In this document: positions 30,646-41,953 of the stretch, piece by piece | How the letters are laid out: every line of letters starts with the position of its first letter | Position numbering within the stretch: position 1 is the stretch's first letter | Assembly: GCF_932276165.1 (NCBI RefSeq) | Contig: NC_063998.1 | Location: forward strand, 10,552,501-10,616,500 | Reading direction: 5' to 3' | DNA: 64,000 nt | DNA from: Plutella xylostella | Lineage: Eukaryota > Arthropoda > Insecta > Lepidoptera > Plutellidae | Notes under the pieces: generated by a model | What the model saw: only the letters and a program-made list of their open reading frames with translations | Database searches by the model: none | What the model was told of the DNA's origin: nothing | Made by a program: the position numbers and the translations under genes

Positions 30646-31185
30646 AAGGCATTAAATATAAATAACTAAAAAAGTATTAACTATTCGAAGAAATAAACAC
30701 TTTATAAGGTAAATATTTTCAAAAAGCTTTCTTTTGAATGCTTACTCTAGAAGACAAACTTAATTTTATAGAAGTTATATCTATCCACGGCAATGAAAGA
30801 AAAAATGTCCAGTCCCCAAAATTTTTACTGATTTTCACTATAGCGCAAAAACGCGGGCACCGATGTACCTCCTTCCACGTCGAGCAGTTAGGCGACACTT
30901 CTAAGAAACGATTAGCGCACTGAGGGGGGCACCCAAGTTCATAGGTAAAACAATAGCCTTGATCATGTTTAGGACACGGCAATGAACAGATGTTCTGGGA
31001 CACATGAATTTTCACTTACCGTTCGTTATATTCTTTATATATTTCAATAAATGTATTCCGTGACAATACTTTAACCATTAATGTATCAAATGAAACTAAG
31101 TTTAACTATCAATACTCAATATTTTTTCATCAATGAAGAATAATACAAAACGTGGTAACGTGGGGACAGACACGGCAATGAAAGA

Positions 31186-33840
31186 TTTGGGGGTTTAATA
31201 TTTTTTTTAAAAATATCCATTAATCCTATTAATAAAATATTTAGTGCTACACATAGATAACTATTTCACTTAACCGGAAAAAAATATTAGAAAATTATAA
31301 CTTGGTTTTTTAGTACCGATTTCATTGATGCCACGCAATTTTTGGCCGCGGGAAATTCACCCATTTATAAGTATAACTTGAAATTTCAGCCATCAATGTC
31401 TTAAAGCGTATGACTCGAACCTGCGGCATAATTCTCCAGTTGTGTAGAATCCCGGAGTCAATTCCCGGCAACATCGAACATTGTCCCGGTCCCCGCAGAC
31501 CCAGGACTCAGGACTCAGGGCTCAGGACTCAAGACTCAGGCGGGGAAAAATTGACCGCTAATATTACAAGTGGGTCGGTGCATGTGCATGGTACACGCTT
31601 TGTGAATTGTACTGATTGATATTGAATACGGTGAAAGGTTGTATTTAGTATCGGTGTGTCTGTTGCATAGCTGTTCGAAACGGATGCAAGACTTGTAGTT
31701 GTTTTTTAAATTAATTAACATAAATGAAGGTTTGTGTGCTGTGTATGCGTGATTGTTTTAAAGTTTTTTTTTGTGTCTTTTTCGGAATTGAGTGTACAGA
31801 GCATACAGTACCACAACCTGAAAACAAATTAGCACTAAACTGCATTCGTAAGATTTTAGGAAACGACGACATTGCAAAATCCAAAGCAAACATAGTCTCT
31901 TTGACTGATTCAATAAACATAATGTATCCAATTACTACCTGTATCCAATTATACGCTCAAGACGCGATCAATGGCCGGTAATGACCCTGTAATTATTCAA
32001 TTTGGTTAGAGTGTCCTGACTGAACCGAGTAGCCGTTCTCACTGCGAAGAAAATTATCTTGATTGATTCTAATGATTTTAGGTAAGTACACGATTGAGTT
32101 TATCATAAATAGAATACGACTTACAGATTACCACGGCTTCACTTTATTCACTCGTATTTTGAACGTAAGTATTTTAAAGAAAAGGTAAAAATCAATCCAC
32201 CTATTTATCCATCCTGTCTATGTAATACATAGCTCATAGGCATCACAATCATAGCTAATATAACATTGACATCACGTATATAAGTAAATTAATAGTTTTA
32301 TGGCTACGATTTAACTTAAAGTTTATAGTGTGAAAGACCACCAGTTTCCTTTGACTTCCTTTTACATTATCAATCCTTTACCACAACTTTTTCAGTATCA
32401 CCTCATACACTGCTGGTTTAACTCTGATCTGAATAAGGGTACCTGGATCGTTGCCAGCCATGGTCGTCAAACGCGAAAATATATCGTAAAGAAGGCTGTG
32501 AATAGTACCAAGCTATTGAATGAAAAGCATTTTAAATTGCAGTGAAGTTTTCATTGCACTGAAGGTGCGATATTTACACCAAATGCCTTTGAATGAAGGT
32601 AGTTGGAGTTAAATATTGAGTTTCAGTTGGCTTTCAACTGTTTGCGCTCAAAAGGAAACTTGGATAAAGAACGGATTACGAAAGTCACATTTGAATTTTT
32701 TGATGACTTTGAGATTAGTTATAGATTTTATTCTATTGTTGTGTTAGTTCTTTAGCTTCAGCATCTTGGTTTTAGTTTATTAATTTGAATCTCACTCGAT
32801 ATTCAAGCGAAGTATTTAATCTCAGTTTCATTCTAAAGACAGGCTGTGACGGACTGAATGAAGTTTTACATGAAAATGTGTTGAAAAATTTCACAGAGTA
32901 CCAGCAGGCTGAAAATTTCAGCTCATTTGCGATGTAGATTGCAGTTTGCATTTCTGAAATGTCGCCCGCTACCCAATTCTGCTATAATTAAAATATAATA
33001 TATATTTTATATTAGTATATAGGTATTTCTAACTCAAATATGCGAATGTGTTATGTATACTGCCCCTTCGAGGATTACCATACCATAGTCATGAGCATAA
33101 TACCTGTGTAAGTGCATGTTATATGTTTTGTGTGGTTAACCTAAAGGAGTCAGCAAACACTTACATCTGACTGGCTAATCCTTTCACCACGGTGACAAAA
33201 GTTGATCCAGTGCTAAACTGCTACCAACCATCTGTAAAATAATGTACACCGTACTGTACCTACATGTTTTCAATGAAATTATTTTTGTTTTCACTTGTAC
33301 TCCTACTAAAATCATAGAAGTAATAAACTAACGTAACTTTATGACTAAAATGATATTGAACGGTTTATTATTTAGTAGAACGAGCCGCCCGCCGCTGAAA
33401 CAGTTGTAATAGGATTCAGATGTTTCATTTGTTGCCGTCTTTATTAATTCATTGAGCTTGTGAATTGGATGTACATTTTCCAATAGTACAGTTGAATTCA
33501 TAAAAATGTGCACACTTTGTATTTTATCCGAGATTAGAATTGAAACTGTCAACTACTTCATTGGTTTGTGAGCCAATCGAATCTCTGGTTTTAGCGATAA
33601 TCACGGTACCATGACGTTTGTCTACGTAGATAAAGGTGCCGTGTAGCCGGCACGGTTACCTAAACGTCAGTTTTATATTGTGGATTAAAATTAAAAAGTC
33701 AGTTTTTGCTACGCAAAGCAGCTTTAACAGGCTCTGTGAAACTGAACTGTAACGACGGGGAGAGCTATAGTCCACTGATTGGAGAGCCGTAGCCAATTCT
33801 CAACCACTCGTGTTTCGAGTCGAGTGTTAGAATCAATTTC
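31186..33840. other. Gene-poor DNA
   Basis: Contains a 7-bp tandem run (GGACTCA-type, 31503-31540) and a small inverted pair near 33612-33671 (TGACGTTT ... AAACGTCA). No gene is supported. Confidence 0.4.
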
Positions 33841-33845
33841 TGACG

Positions 33846-34200
33846 CCAGTGTAGTTGTTAGTGACCCTGACTGCTATGCTGAACGTCCAGGGTTCGATGC
33901 CCGGTTGGGTATCGAACAGCTGATATATCTAAACCCCTGGTACTCAACCTTTTTTTTTAAGGGCCACAAAAACTTTTAAGTAATGGTTTCGCGGGCCACA
34001 TGCATTTCGTTTTTTTTTTTCACTATTATAAAACGATGTAAACTGTTGAATATAATATAAAAAACACATGCATATTCCCTATTATCTCTCATGGCACGCG
34101 GGCCACTGATAAAGGCCCAGCGGGCCGCAGGATGAGTATAGCTGATCTAAACAGATACATGACACAACGACACACAGATAAATATGCTTGTAACACCCAA
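33846..34200 (+). mobile_element. Degenerate SINE family B, split by a hAT-like MITE
   Basis: Head GTAGTTGTTAGTGACCCTGA and B box GGTTCGATGCC match family B. The body resumes after the MITE with AGATACATGACAC and ends near AACACCC. Confidence 0.7.
33935..34144. mobile_element. hAT-like MITE, 210 bp
   Basis: Ends CCCTGGTACTCAACC and GGATGAGTATAGCTG are imperfect inverted repeats of the CAGGGGTTCTCAACC type. The 8-bp duplication ATCTAAAC lies at 33927-33934 and 34145-34152. The interior has GGGCCAC and GCGGGCC words typical of such ends. Confidence 0.85.
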
Positions 34201-34352
34201 TTTTTCTGTTAAGTACGGGTTAAAATATCTATCTAGCTGAGGGACATATCGAATAATGTCCTCGACCGCCGGCACTCCGCGCCAACCTCCGGCTAAATAC
34301 AATAAGGACCCACCGCAGACTGTCAGCGCCGGACGCCGCTCGAAACTACCTA

Positions 34353-34561
34353 CGGCCCGGGTCTCCTATTTACGCCGCAGGTCGCGTCCAGCGTCACGCC
34401 GTAGGCCGCATCACGATGCTCACTATAGAAATGTACTGATGCGGTCTCCCTCACACACCGACGTTGGCGCGTAGAGGCCGTAGGTAGGCCGTAGGACGTT
34501 GATCGAAACGTTTACGTCAAAGTCGGACGCCGCATATAGCATAAAATAGGAGACCCAGGCC
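34353..34561. mobile_element. MITE with GGCCYGGGTCTCCTATTT ends
   Basis: Left GGCCCGGGTCTCCTATTT (34354) and right AAATAGGAGACCCAGGCC (to 34561) are inverted, with TA at or next to each end. GC-rich interior, no coding content. Confidence 0.65.
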
Positions 34562-34604
34562 TACAATATACATACCTACATAGCAATGACTTACATTAAA
34601 TTTA

Positions 34605-34810
34605 CACTCATTAGCGATGAAAAAGTTCCACTTACAGAATGTCGACGGCAAATGACCAAAATTTTTTAAAATCCACAATATTTTAAAATATTTAATTTAA
34701 AATTTGATCAACATAATTTATTTTACGTTTTTCGTTAGTAATATTCTGATGCGCTGTTAATTGTCGTTCAATATTGCAAACGGCGTCATTAAGCCTGTCT
34801 TTTCCGTTTA
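34605..34810. mobile_element. MITE, CACTCGCGGGCAATGAAAAAG family, fourth copy
   Basis: Left end TA-CACTCATTAGCGATGAAAAAG; interior shares ATTCTGATGCGCTGTTAA with siblings. Right end unclear. Confidence 0.55.
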
Positions 34811-34848
34811 ATGTTATTTGATACTATTTTCAAGAACACTCATCATCA

Positions 34849-34980
34849 TCATCAGCCAATAATCATCCACTGCTGGACGTAGGCCTTTCACAAGGAGCGC
34901 CACAACACTCGGTCCTCGGCCTTCCTCATCCAACCACTACGGCCACCCGCCTAAGGTCGTCAGTCCAGCGGGCAGGAACA
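34849..34980 (-). pseudogene. RTE-type LINE 3' end scrap
   Basis: The reverse complement encodes the VQQWMII-type end of RTE ORF2 and adjacent sequence. Related scraps are at 28455 and 39690. Confidence 0.6.
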
Positions 34981-35958
34981 AAGAACACTACGTATTAGAT
35001 ACTTGCATAAGAAATTAAGGAAGGTGACATTTATTTGACTGGCGCTTAATTAGTTAGTTCTTAATGAAGGAAATTTAATACAGACCCAAGTCGCTATAAA
35101 AATACATTAACTCTGAAACCGGAGGTAGGAAAATATGGGGGAGGGAGTTTATTTTTATTTCACAATGTTACGAACACTTTTGCTTACGATTATGCTTAAT
35201 GAAAAAATATATATATATATACAGGATGTTTAGCGAAAAACTTAAAATATTATAGAGGTGAATTCTACTTTTTATTATAAAAATACATGAGTAGTTAATT
35301 AAAATCAAGTGTATTTGTACTTGAAATGCCTCAAGTACAAGTACAGAAGCAACATACAACGGTAATGAAGTAAAAATACGACGCGGACGCAGCTTCACTA
35401 TAATTATAATAAATACAACCGGAACATGTCGGAACTGCAAACTGTACAGGGTGCTCGTGTTTTGTTAACTAACTCAGCTACTTGTGCTCCGTAAGTGTTT
35501 GTTCAGCGTAAGACACTCTACTAGGTGCAGTTTAAAACTAGCTATTTCAGAAAACAACAACTGGAATATAAATGGTTAGTTTTGTTATTTGACATTCGAC
35601 TATTGAGAACAACGACGCAACGGTAAACTACTTAACTCGTATAGAGTCATAATACGACTGTAACGAGATAGAGTATAAAACTATGTAAGTAGGTAAGTAG
35701 GTACTGTATAATATTTTATCCTTTGCGAACAAAAATGATAAAGTCATATTAAATAACATAATAACATCGACGATGACGATTAAATAGCAATATCACTCAC
35801 TTATCCATTATCCAAGATGGCGGATTTCATTTATCGTTTTCGAAGCGCACTACAAGTTTTCTTCCGCAAGCAATCAAACACTTCCAATAAATGCTCCGTA
35901 GCGAAGAAAGGCTACTCTACATTGACATAAAACAAATGAATGCAATCGGTAGGTTTCA
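34981..35958. other. Intergenic DNA
   Basis: Two CAGGRTG-type element ends face each other at about 35222 and 35445, but no matching inverted pair could be confirmed. No gene. Confidence 0.35.
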
Positions 35959-35960
35959 TA

Positions 35961-36218
35961 CAGGGTGTTGCAAAAATGGTATACTATGCTGAAACCAGCA
36001 TGTGCAGCATGTTATATCTAAGCCCAAAACTGAAATCAGAATTTCAAATTCGTGATTTTTTTTCATTTTCCATAGAAACTTAGTTGGTCACGTGACTTTT
36101 TTACTATGGAGAATGTTTTTTTACGCGAATTTTGAAATTCTGATTTCAGATTCGGGCTTAGATATAACATGCTGCACATGTAGGTTTCGGCTTAGTATAC
36201 CCCTTTTGCAACACCCTG
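35961..36218. mobile_element. 258-bp MITE, CAGGGTGTTGCAAAAA family
   Basis: TA-flanked (35959-35960, 36219-36220). Long inverted arms share AAACCAGCATGTGCAGCATG-like and CTGAAATCAGAATTTC blocks; centre TTGGTCACGTGAC. Confidence 0.85.
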
Positions 36219-37070
36219 TATAACGAGATAGAGCTGTGGTTAGAGCAGCAAGCGCTCCAAAACATAGTTTTTCGTAGCTAGAGGGACCCTTAAGTTAAAA
36301 AGCTGTACATTTTCATTGCAGGCAGCTCCGTGCATATCGGGGCTTCCGCATGATTTATCTGCCTGCAATATACACATTCATTTTCCTTCGCATACGAGAC
36401 GTCGGGAAAAGATATTTAGAAGGGTATCAAAATTCATGTTTGGGAATATTGGATGTTGGGGTGAAGTTGGTTTTTTCATTACATATTTTAAGGTTATACA
36501 CATACATCTACATAATGCACGTACATGCGCAAGGGAGGCTATTTTGAGCATTATCCATACGTGTACTTTTACGGACAACTTATACTGTAGTTCCCACAAT
36601 TTTCGAAATGTCATCGAACAAAAACGTTGTTCAGAATTAACCCGGGAGTCATCATCCTGGAGATCAATTTGTACCTGCACCATTTAATTTTTAAATATCT
36701 GCGACAGTGTAATACGTTGTAAATACCTGAAAACCCGTTTTCAATCCTCTACTTACTATCGGAGCCATCTACGGGTAGCTAATACTTTCTCATAGGAACA
36801 TATTGCAAGTACCAATAGCCACATTCTTTCATGTTCCTGACATCAATAGGTGGTCCGGAGTGATATACGATCAGCCCCTACGAGTGCCTCCTGTGTGTTA
36901 GTGGAACCTCGGAGGTCAAGGTCGAACTGTGGGTGAGAAAATAGGCTTATAGCTAGGTACCATAGGTATTATTATTATAAGGTATGTAACGGAAAATGTT
37001 CTGAACATTACCTACATAAACAGACTGCAAAATACGGAACTGAAATGCATTATAATTCAGTTTTATTTTA
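36219..37070. other. Intergenic DNA
   Basis: A repeat scrap at 36222-36290 resembles 25550-25640. No gene. Confidence 0.35.
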
Positions 37071-37211
37071 AGCTGCGTACACACCGGGCCAACGAACGCC
37101 AACGGTTATCCCAACGATGGATTTTATCATACATAATACAGGGTAGATTGCAGCAACGAAGACCAACGAAATCCGTTCGTTGGCCTTCGTTGGGCCGGTC
37201 TGTACGCGGCT
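37071..37211. mobile_element. 141-bp MITE with TTA duplication
   Basis: Ends AGCTGCGTACACACCGG and complement of AGCCGCGTACAGACCGG; TTA on both sides (37068-37070, 37212-37214), as for PIF/Harbinger-type MITEs. Confidence 0.75.
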
Positions 37212-38085
37212 TTATGTGTCACATAAGTTGTCAATCGTTGACTCCATAGTGTAGTATAATTATAATATAACAGTTGAACAATCACTCGAGAAGGCTTCTC
37301 TCACCAAACCACTTTGAAAATATGCAAACCTTATTTAGACGCCTTTCAAACATCTGTCGGAACAAAATGTAAAAATATCAGTTCAGCGTATTACCCTTCC
37401 CGAGTACCTGCAACCCAACACCCTCCTTCTATCTAACTAGACATCCTTCACGCAAAACCGAAACACTTTCAAGCAATTTCCATGGCAGATTCCTCCGTCC
37501 CGAATGCCGGCCACATTATTATTTCAAGGCCGCTCTCAGCGTCCTCGGGTCAAAGAGCGCGGGGGCCGTGACGGACACATTCCGGCCGATCACTAAGTGC
37601 GTCACCTCAGGTGCTGTCCCTTTTGCCAAAATCTGAATTTGAAATTTTGCCCATATTAAAGTGTTTTAAACATCCTGCCCTTGCCTTCTCAAACAGCGAG
37701 GAAAACTCCCTTTAGTCCCTTTAGTCCGTAAGCAACATAATAGAATTGCCTGGATGCGGAAAGCTACATATCGCATCCAGTGGCGTGCTTTGAGAGAAGC
37801 CTACGTATTATACTTCAATAATGCGTTTTGGAGACTACCTGAGGGGTTATAACGTCTTATTTGCAATAGATAAGAAATCCGGTTATTACGATCTGTTACC
37901 CCAGAAAATTCACCGTAGGGTGGATTCTGGGGAAGGTATGATAAAATCGTGCCACTATAAGTAAAATACAAACAACTACACGAGTTCGATAACAAATACT
38001 AGCTTTATTTATAAACTGAACTATAATGTCCAGCGCATCCTGTGCAGACCGCGACTGATAACTTTACTAATCTGGGCTAGTAGCA

Positions 38086-38201
38086 CGGGGCGCATTTAAA
38101 ACGTGACATAAGTTTCGCATCGCCCTCACTCACTTCGGGCATCCTCAAGAGCGAGCGCGACGGAGAACTGTTGTCACGTCTTAAATGCGCCCCGTATTAG
38201 C
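38086..38201. mobile_element. Short MITE with GGGCTA ends
   Basis: Inverted arms hold ACGGGGCGCATTTAA and ACGTGACA on the left, with the complements on the right. Target duplication not clear. Confidence 0.6.
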
Positions 38202-41200
38202 CCTTCTGACTGATTAATTCTCTCACCATGGCGACAAATCCTAGTTAAGATTTAACTTTTGTCACCGTCACACTCATGCTTCATTAAGTCTGCCAGCATT
38301 TTCAAAACAGAGATTCCTATTCAGTTTAGTCCAACTGAGGCAAGCTAGAAGCTACTCAATCGCGAGTATTATTATATAATTTATTCGAAAAATCTATCTA
38401 TAAGGTATATCTATCTACTCTACATATAAGGATTCACTATATAGTATAAATATTATATACTAATCTTCAGTCTCTCGGAAAGTTGGAAACTTATAAAGGA
38501 AGTGTACCGCCAAATAACTTTCAACGGTCGTTTAATATTATATTTCAGAAGCTCTGTGTAGCTCAAGTTTCTTCACAATAACTTTCCAATAGAATTAAGT
38601 TATCTTTCACTAAATAATTAGAATCGCCACGGATTTGGCAACAAAAAAAACTGGAGCTGACTGCTTGTCCCCATCTTTTGGACTTAGGTATGTTTATAGA
38701 TATGAAGCCAAATGGCATGGAAAATCTTAACATTTTCAAGCCAAAAGGCCATAAGATGGGAAGTAACTAGACAAATAAAAATACCTCGCTTTAGTATGTA
38801 TAGGTACAATGTTATTTTTCAAAGCGTTCACGTCGTCAACGAGACAGCAGCTTCCCCCACTGACTGTGCCGCGGTATTGGCGTCAACGCGAATTTATCCC
38901 AAATAACCTGGAAACGTTTTGGTATTTTTATGCAATTTCCTCCCGTGGTCCTGTAGGGTGTAGTGTAGGAGCCTGTAGTTAGTAATTCGTTTGACGCTCT
39001 CAAACCGGTTCACGTTTATTTGTAGCAACTATTTACGGATGTATCAAAGAGGGGTTTCCACCACCCAAAATTCGTAATTAACAATCCTTGACTAATGTTT
39101 GACAGGCGAGTGACACTGCCGCTGCTTATGGTGGTGGTACGGTTGCAGGTTACAACAGTTGGACCAGTTCACTGAAGTGTACATTTTCTTTCTTTCCTCT
39201 CCTTTCACTACATATAAAGTTTTTGTTATATCGGTAAAACAATAGCTAAAACATATCAAAATAATTGCTGGAGACTTTTTCTATCATAATCGGCTCAGCT
39301 CGTAGCAAATAAACAAATCAGCAAAAATTTACTAATTAGGTAAGTAACTTTAACGAAACTGAAAGTAAATAACTAACAAAACTAGCAAACCCTTATTATA
39401 CTAAGCATTCTCATTCCAGTAACTCCGCACGCTGAGCAGGCTTTTAAGAGGCTTAATAGATAATGAACGCGTATTCACTGAAGAACCTTTTCACACTAAA
39501 ACTCGGCTCTTACGGCCGCCTTGTTGCGTGCGGACAATAAACCGGCTTTCCTCGCCCGTATAGTCGGATATGGTTCTATTTGAATGCGAGTGACTTTTAG
39601 GTGCCTAATGTTTGTTTATTACCCGGTGGACAAATGGAAGGTTATGAGTTTGACCGGTACGTATGTGTGTAATTGTTCATTTGCGTCATCCACTGCTGGA
39701 CTGCAATAAGCACCACTCTATGTCCTCGGCCTTCCTCATCCAGCCACTACTGGTTTTCTTTGTAACTAGTACAAAAAAAAAACACGCACTTACGCCTTGT
39801 ACTAATGTACTCCCTTACGGGGTAGGCAGAGGTGCATAACTAGTACAATGTTTATGAAATGTTATTACTTCAAAATATGTAATGCAATATAGCATTCAAT
39901 GAAAAGAAGATTCAAGTTCAGCAACTGGTTCTGCATTTATTGAAGTATCATACTCGTAGCTACTTATCGTCAATAGAGAGACCATTCAGCCGTCTCATCC
40001 ACACCGACCTCACTCAAAGCCTAGAATGAAAATCCAAATGCTAAAGAATAAGTTAATGTACCTACAGGGTGGAATTTGGTCAGTGTCGAGCCTAAGGTTA
40101 CACTGAAAAACTTGTTCCTAAAATCTTTCTATTTTTAACAGAATATGAAATTACAATCTAGAATAGAATTACATCTAGTTTTAGATTTTTTGAGTTAGGT
40201 ACTTATTAAGCATGACAACAACAGTTACCCTTACCATCAAGTCGGTCACTGATAAGATTCAACCTTATAGAGTCCGAATGGAAATATCAGGCCATATCTG
40301 TAGAAGCCAAACAAATGACGGGCTGAGTATTGGCGGCTCCATGTTCCTAGGTTCTACTCGAATAGGATTTTCAATAGGTTTCCTAGGCAAAGCTCTAAGT
40401 CGGGGATGCTTTACAAGTTGGTTATCATATTATTTGAAATATAATCCATGATAAATATACTAGGAAATCCTTCATTAATACCATATAGGTAATAATATTA
40501 TGTTTAATAGCAGGGATTCAAACAATTAACCTAGTAACAGCAATATTAAATAGGAGATTAGAAAAATTGTATTTTTGGTATGAAAGACTTGGATGTGTGT
40601 AAGTATAGAAAAAATATCCCTACAAATAATATTGGCATGTAGAACTATTACAATGGCTTGAGGGTAAAATTTTGAAGAAATCAGTAAGCTGCCCCACAAT
40701 TTATATACAATCGAATTTATATAGGGGTATACATGTGTGTAATGTAAATCAGAATAGGGATCGAAAATTATATCTAAGGGCCATTAAAGGCTTTTAATAA
40801 TTTAATGTTTATCTTGGCTATCGCTCGGGTTATAAATTAGAACTTGGGTAAAGCAGCACTTAGTATTCAGCTACAGAACTATACTTTAGTACTTTTAAGT
40901 TCTAAATGACCATTCACGTTTTAAGTCCCGGCTTAGTAATAAATTATGAAAGTATACAAAAACCAATTTAGCTTATACTAAGGAATCATTTATCGCTATT
41001 AAAATGTGTTATTTGAACATAAAATAGGACGTCAGCAAAATTATCGTAGGTAAACTCATTTTGATTTTGTATATTCCATAAAAAAACTATTAAAGGTTGG
41101 TTGGAAGAAATTGCTTCTTGGCAATAAGTCTGCCTTAGTATACACTACTTTTGAAGTCCCTTTTTGTAAACGATGTGTATTTAGTATATAATAAAGTGTT

Positions 41201-41892
41201 TATAAATATAAATAAAGGGTACGGATTGGTCGTGGTCGCATTCCTATAAAGCCATATACGTCACCAAAGCCAAGCTCGCGGTAAATAGTTAGTCGTTAAT
41301 GAAGTCAATCAATAAAGATAATTTAGATAATGAATGATGTATTACCTGATTATAATTACTCAATGAAACGCATTAATTATTAAACATTTCAAGACGTGTA
41401 GATAACGATATTTTTATTGATATCTGCTCATTATTTTCTTGTAATAATTTTAATTCGTATTTGTTTGCAAACAAAGTCAGTTAGGCGATTGCTGATTGGT
41501 AGGTATTTAAGTGCACTAGGTTGTTTCGTTATGATACCGATAAAATAATCTAGACTATGACTTGTCACTTACGTTCATTCGTTATTTCCCCTGTATTCAT
41601 TTTTGACACGTAGGTATTCGCTATCAACCAAAACAATTATGAAAACAAACAATTTGGTACCAAAAAACCCACAACACCCACATAGGTATGTGGGTTTTTC
41701 TAAACTTATATTTTTTTACTTGGAATAAAATAATCTTAATCGGGTCTGGCTAAGCCAGTAGATAAATCTTTCCGATATGAAAATAACCCATTATGTGTTG
41801 ATTTTGGATTTCGAAGTCTTACAGGTTGAACATACCTATACTAATAAATATCAGAGACTCATATTAAATTAGACGTATTCTGAGATTCTGCC
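38202..41892. other. Intergenic DNA upstream of the protease genes
   Basis: Only a small RTE-type scrap (about 39690-39760, antisense) and unassigned AT-rich sequence. The 79-codon frame at 40212-40451 has no recognisable feature. Confidence 0.4.
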
Positions 41893-41899
41893 GTATAAA
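41893..41899 (+). promoter_or_regulatory. TATA box of protease 1
   Basis: GTATAAA lies 55 bases before the ATG at 41954, leaving room for a ~30-base 5' UTR. The paralogue has the same arrangement. Confidence 0.6.
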
Positions 41900-41953
41900 C
41901 TACAACTTGTCCGAAAGTTTATTAATTGTGAAACTTCACAAGACAAAGAAAGG

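Noticed and set aside
30719..31015. Cys-rich 98-codon frame on the - strand
   Set aside because: It overlaps the 21-bp-motif region, and the Cys pattern matches no family I know. The + strand frame is equally open for part of it.
34256..34474. 72-codon Arg/Ser-rich frame
   Set aside because: Overlaps a GC-rich MITE; no homology recognised.
40212..40451. 79-codon frame upstream of the proteases
   Set aside because: No domain, signal peptide or splice context; consistent with chance.
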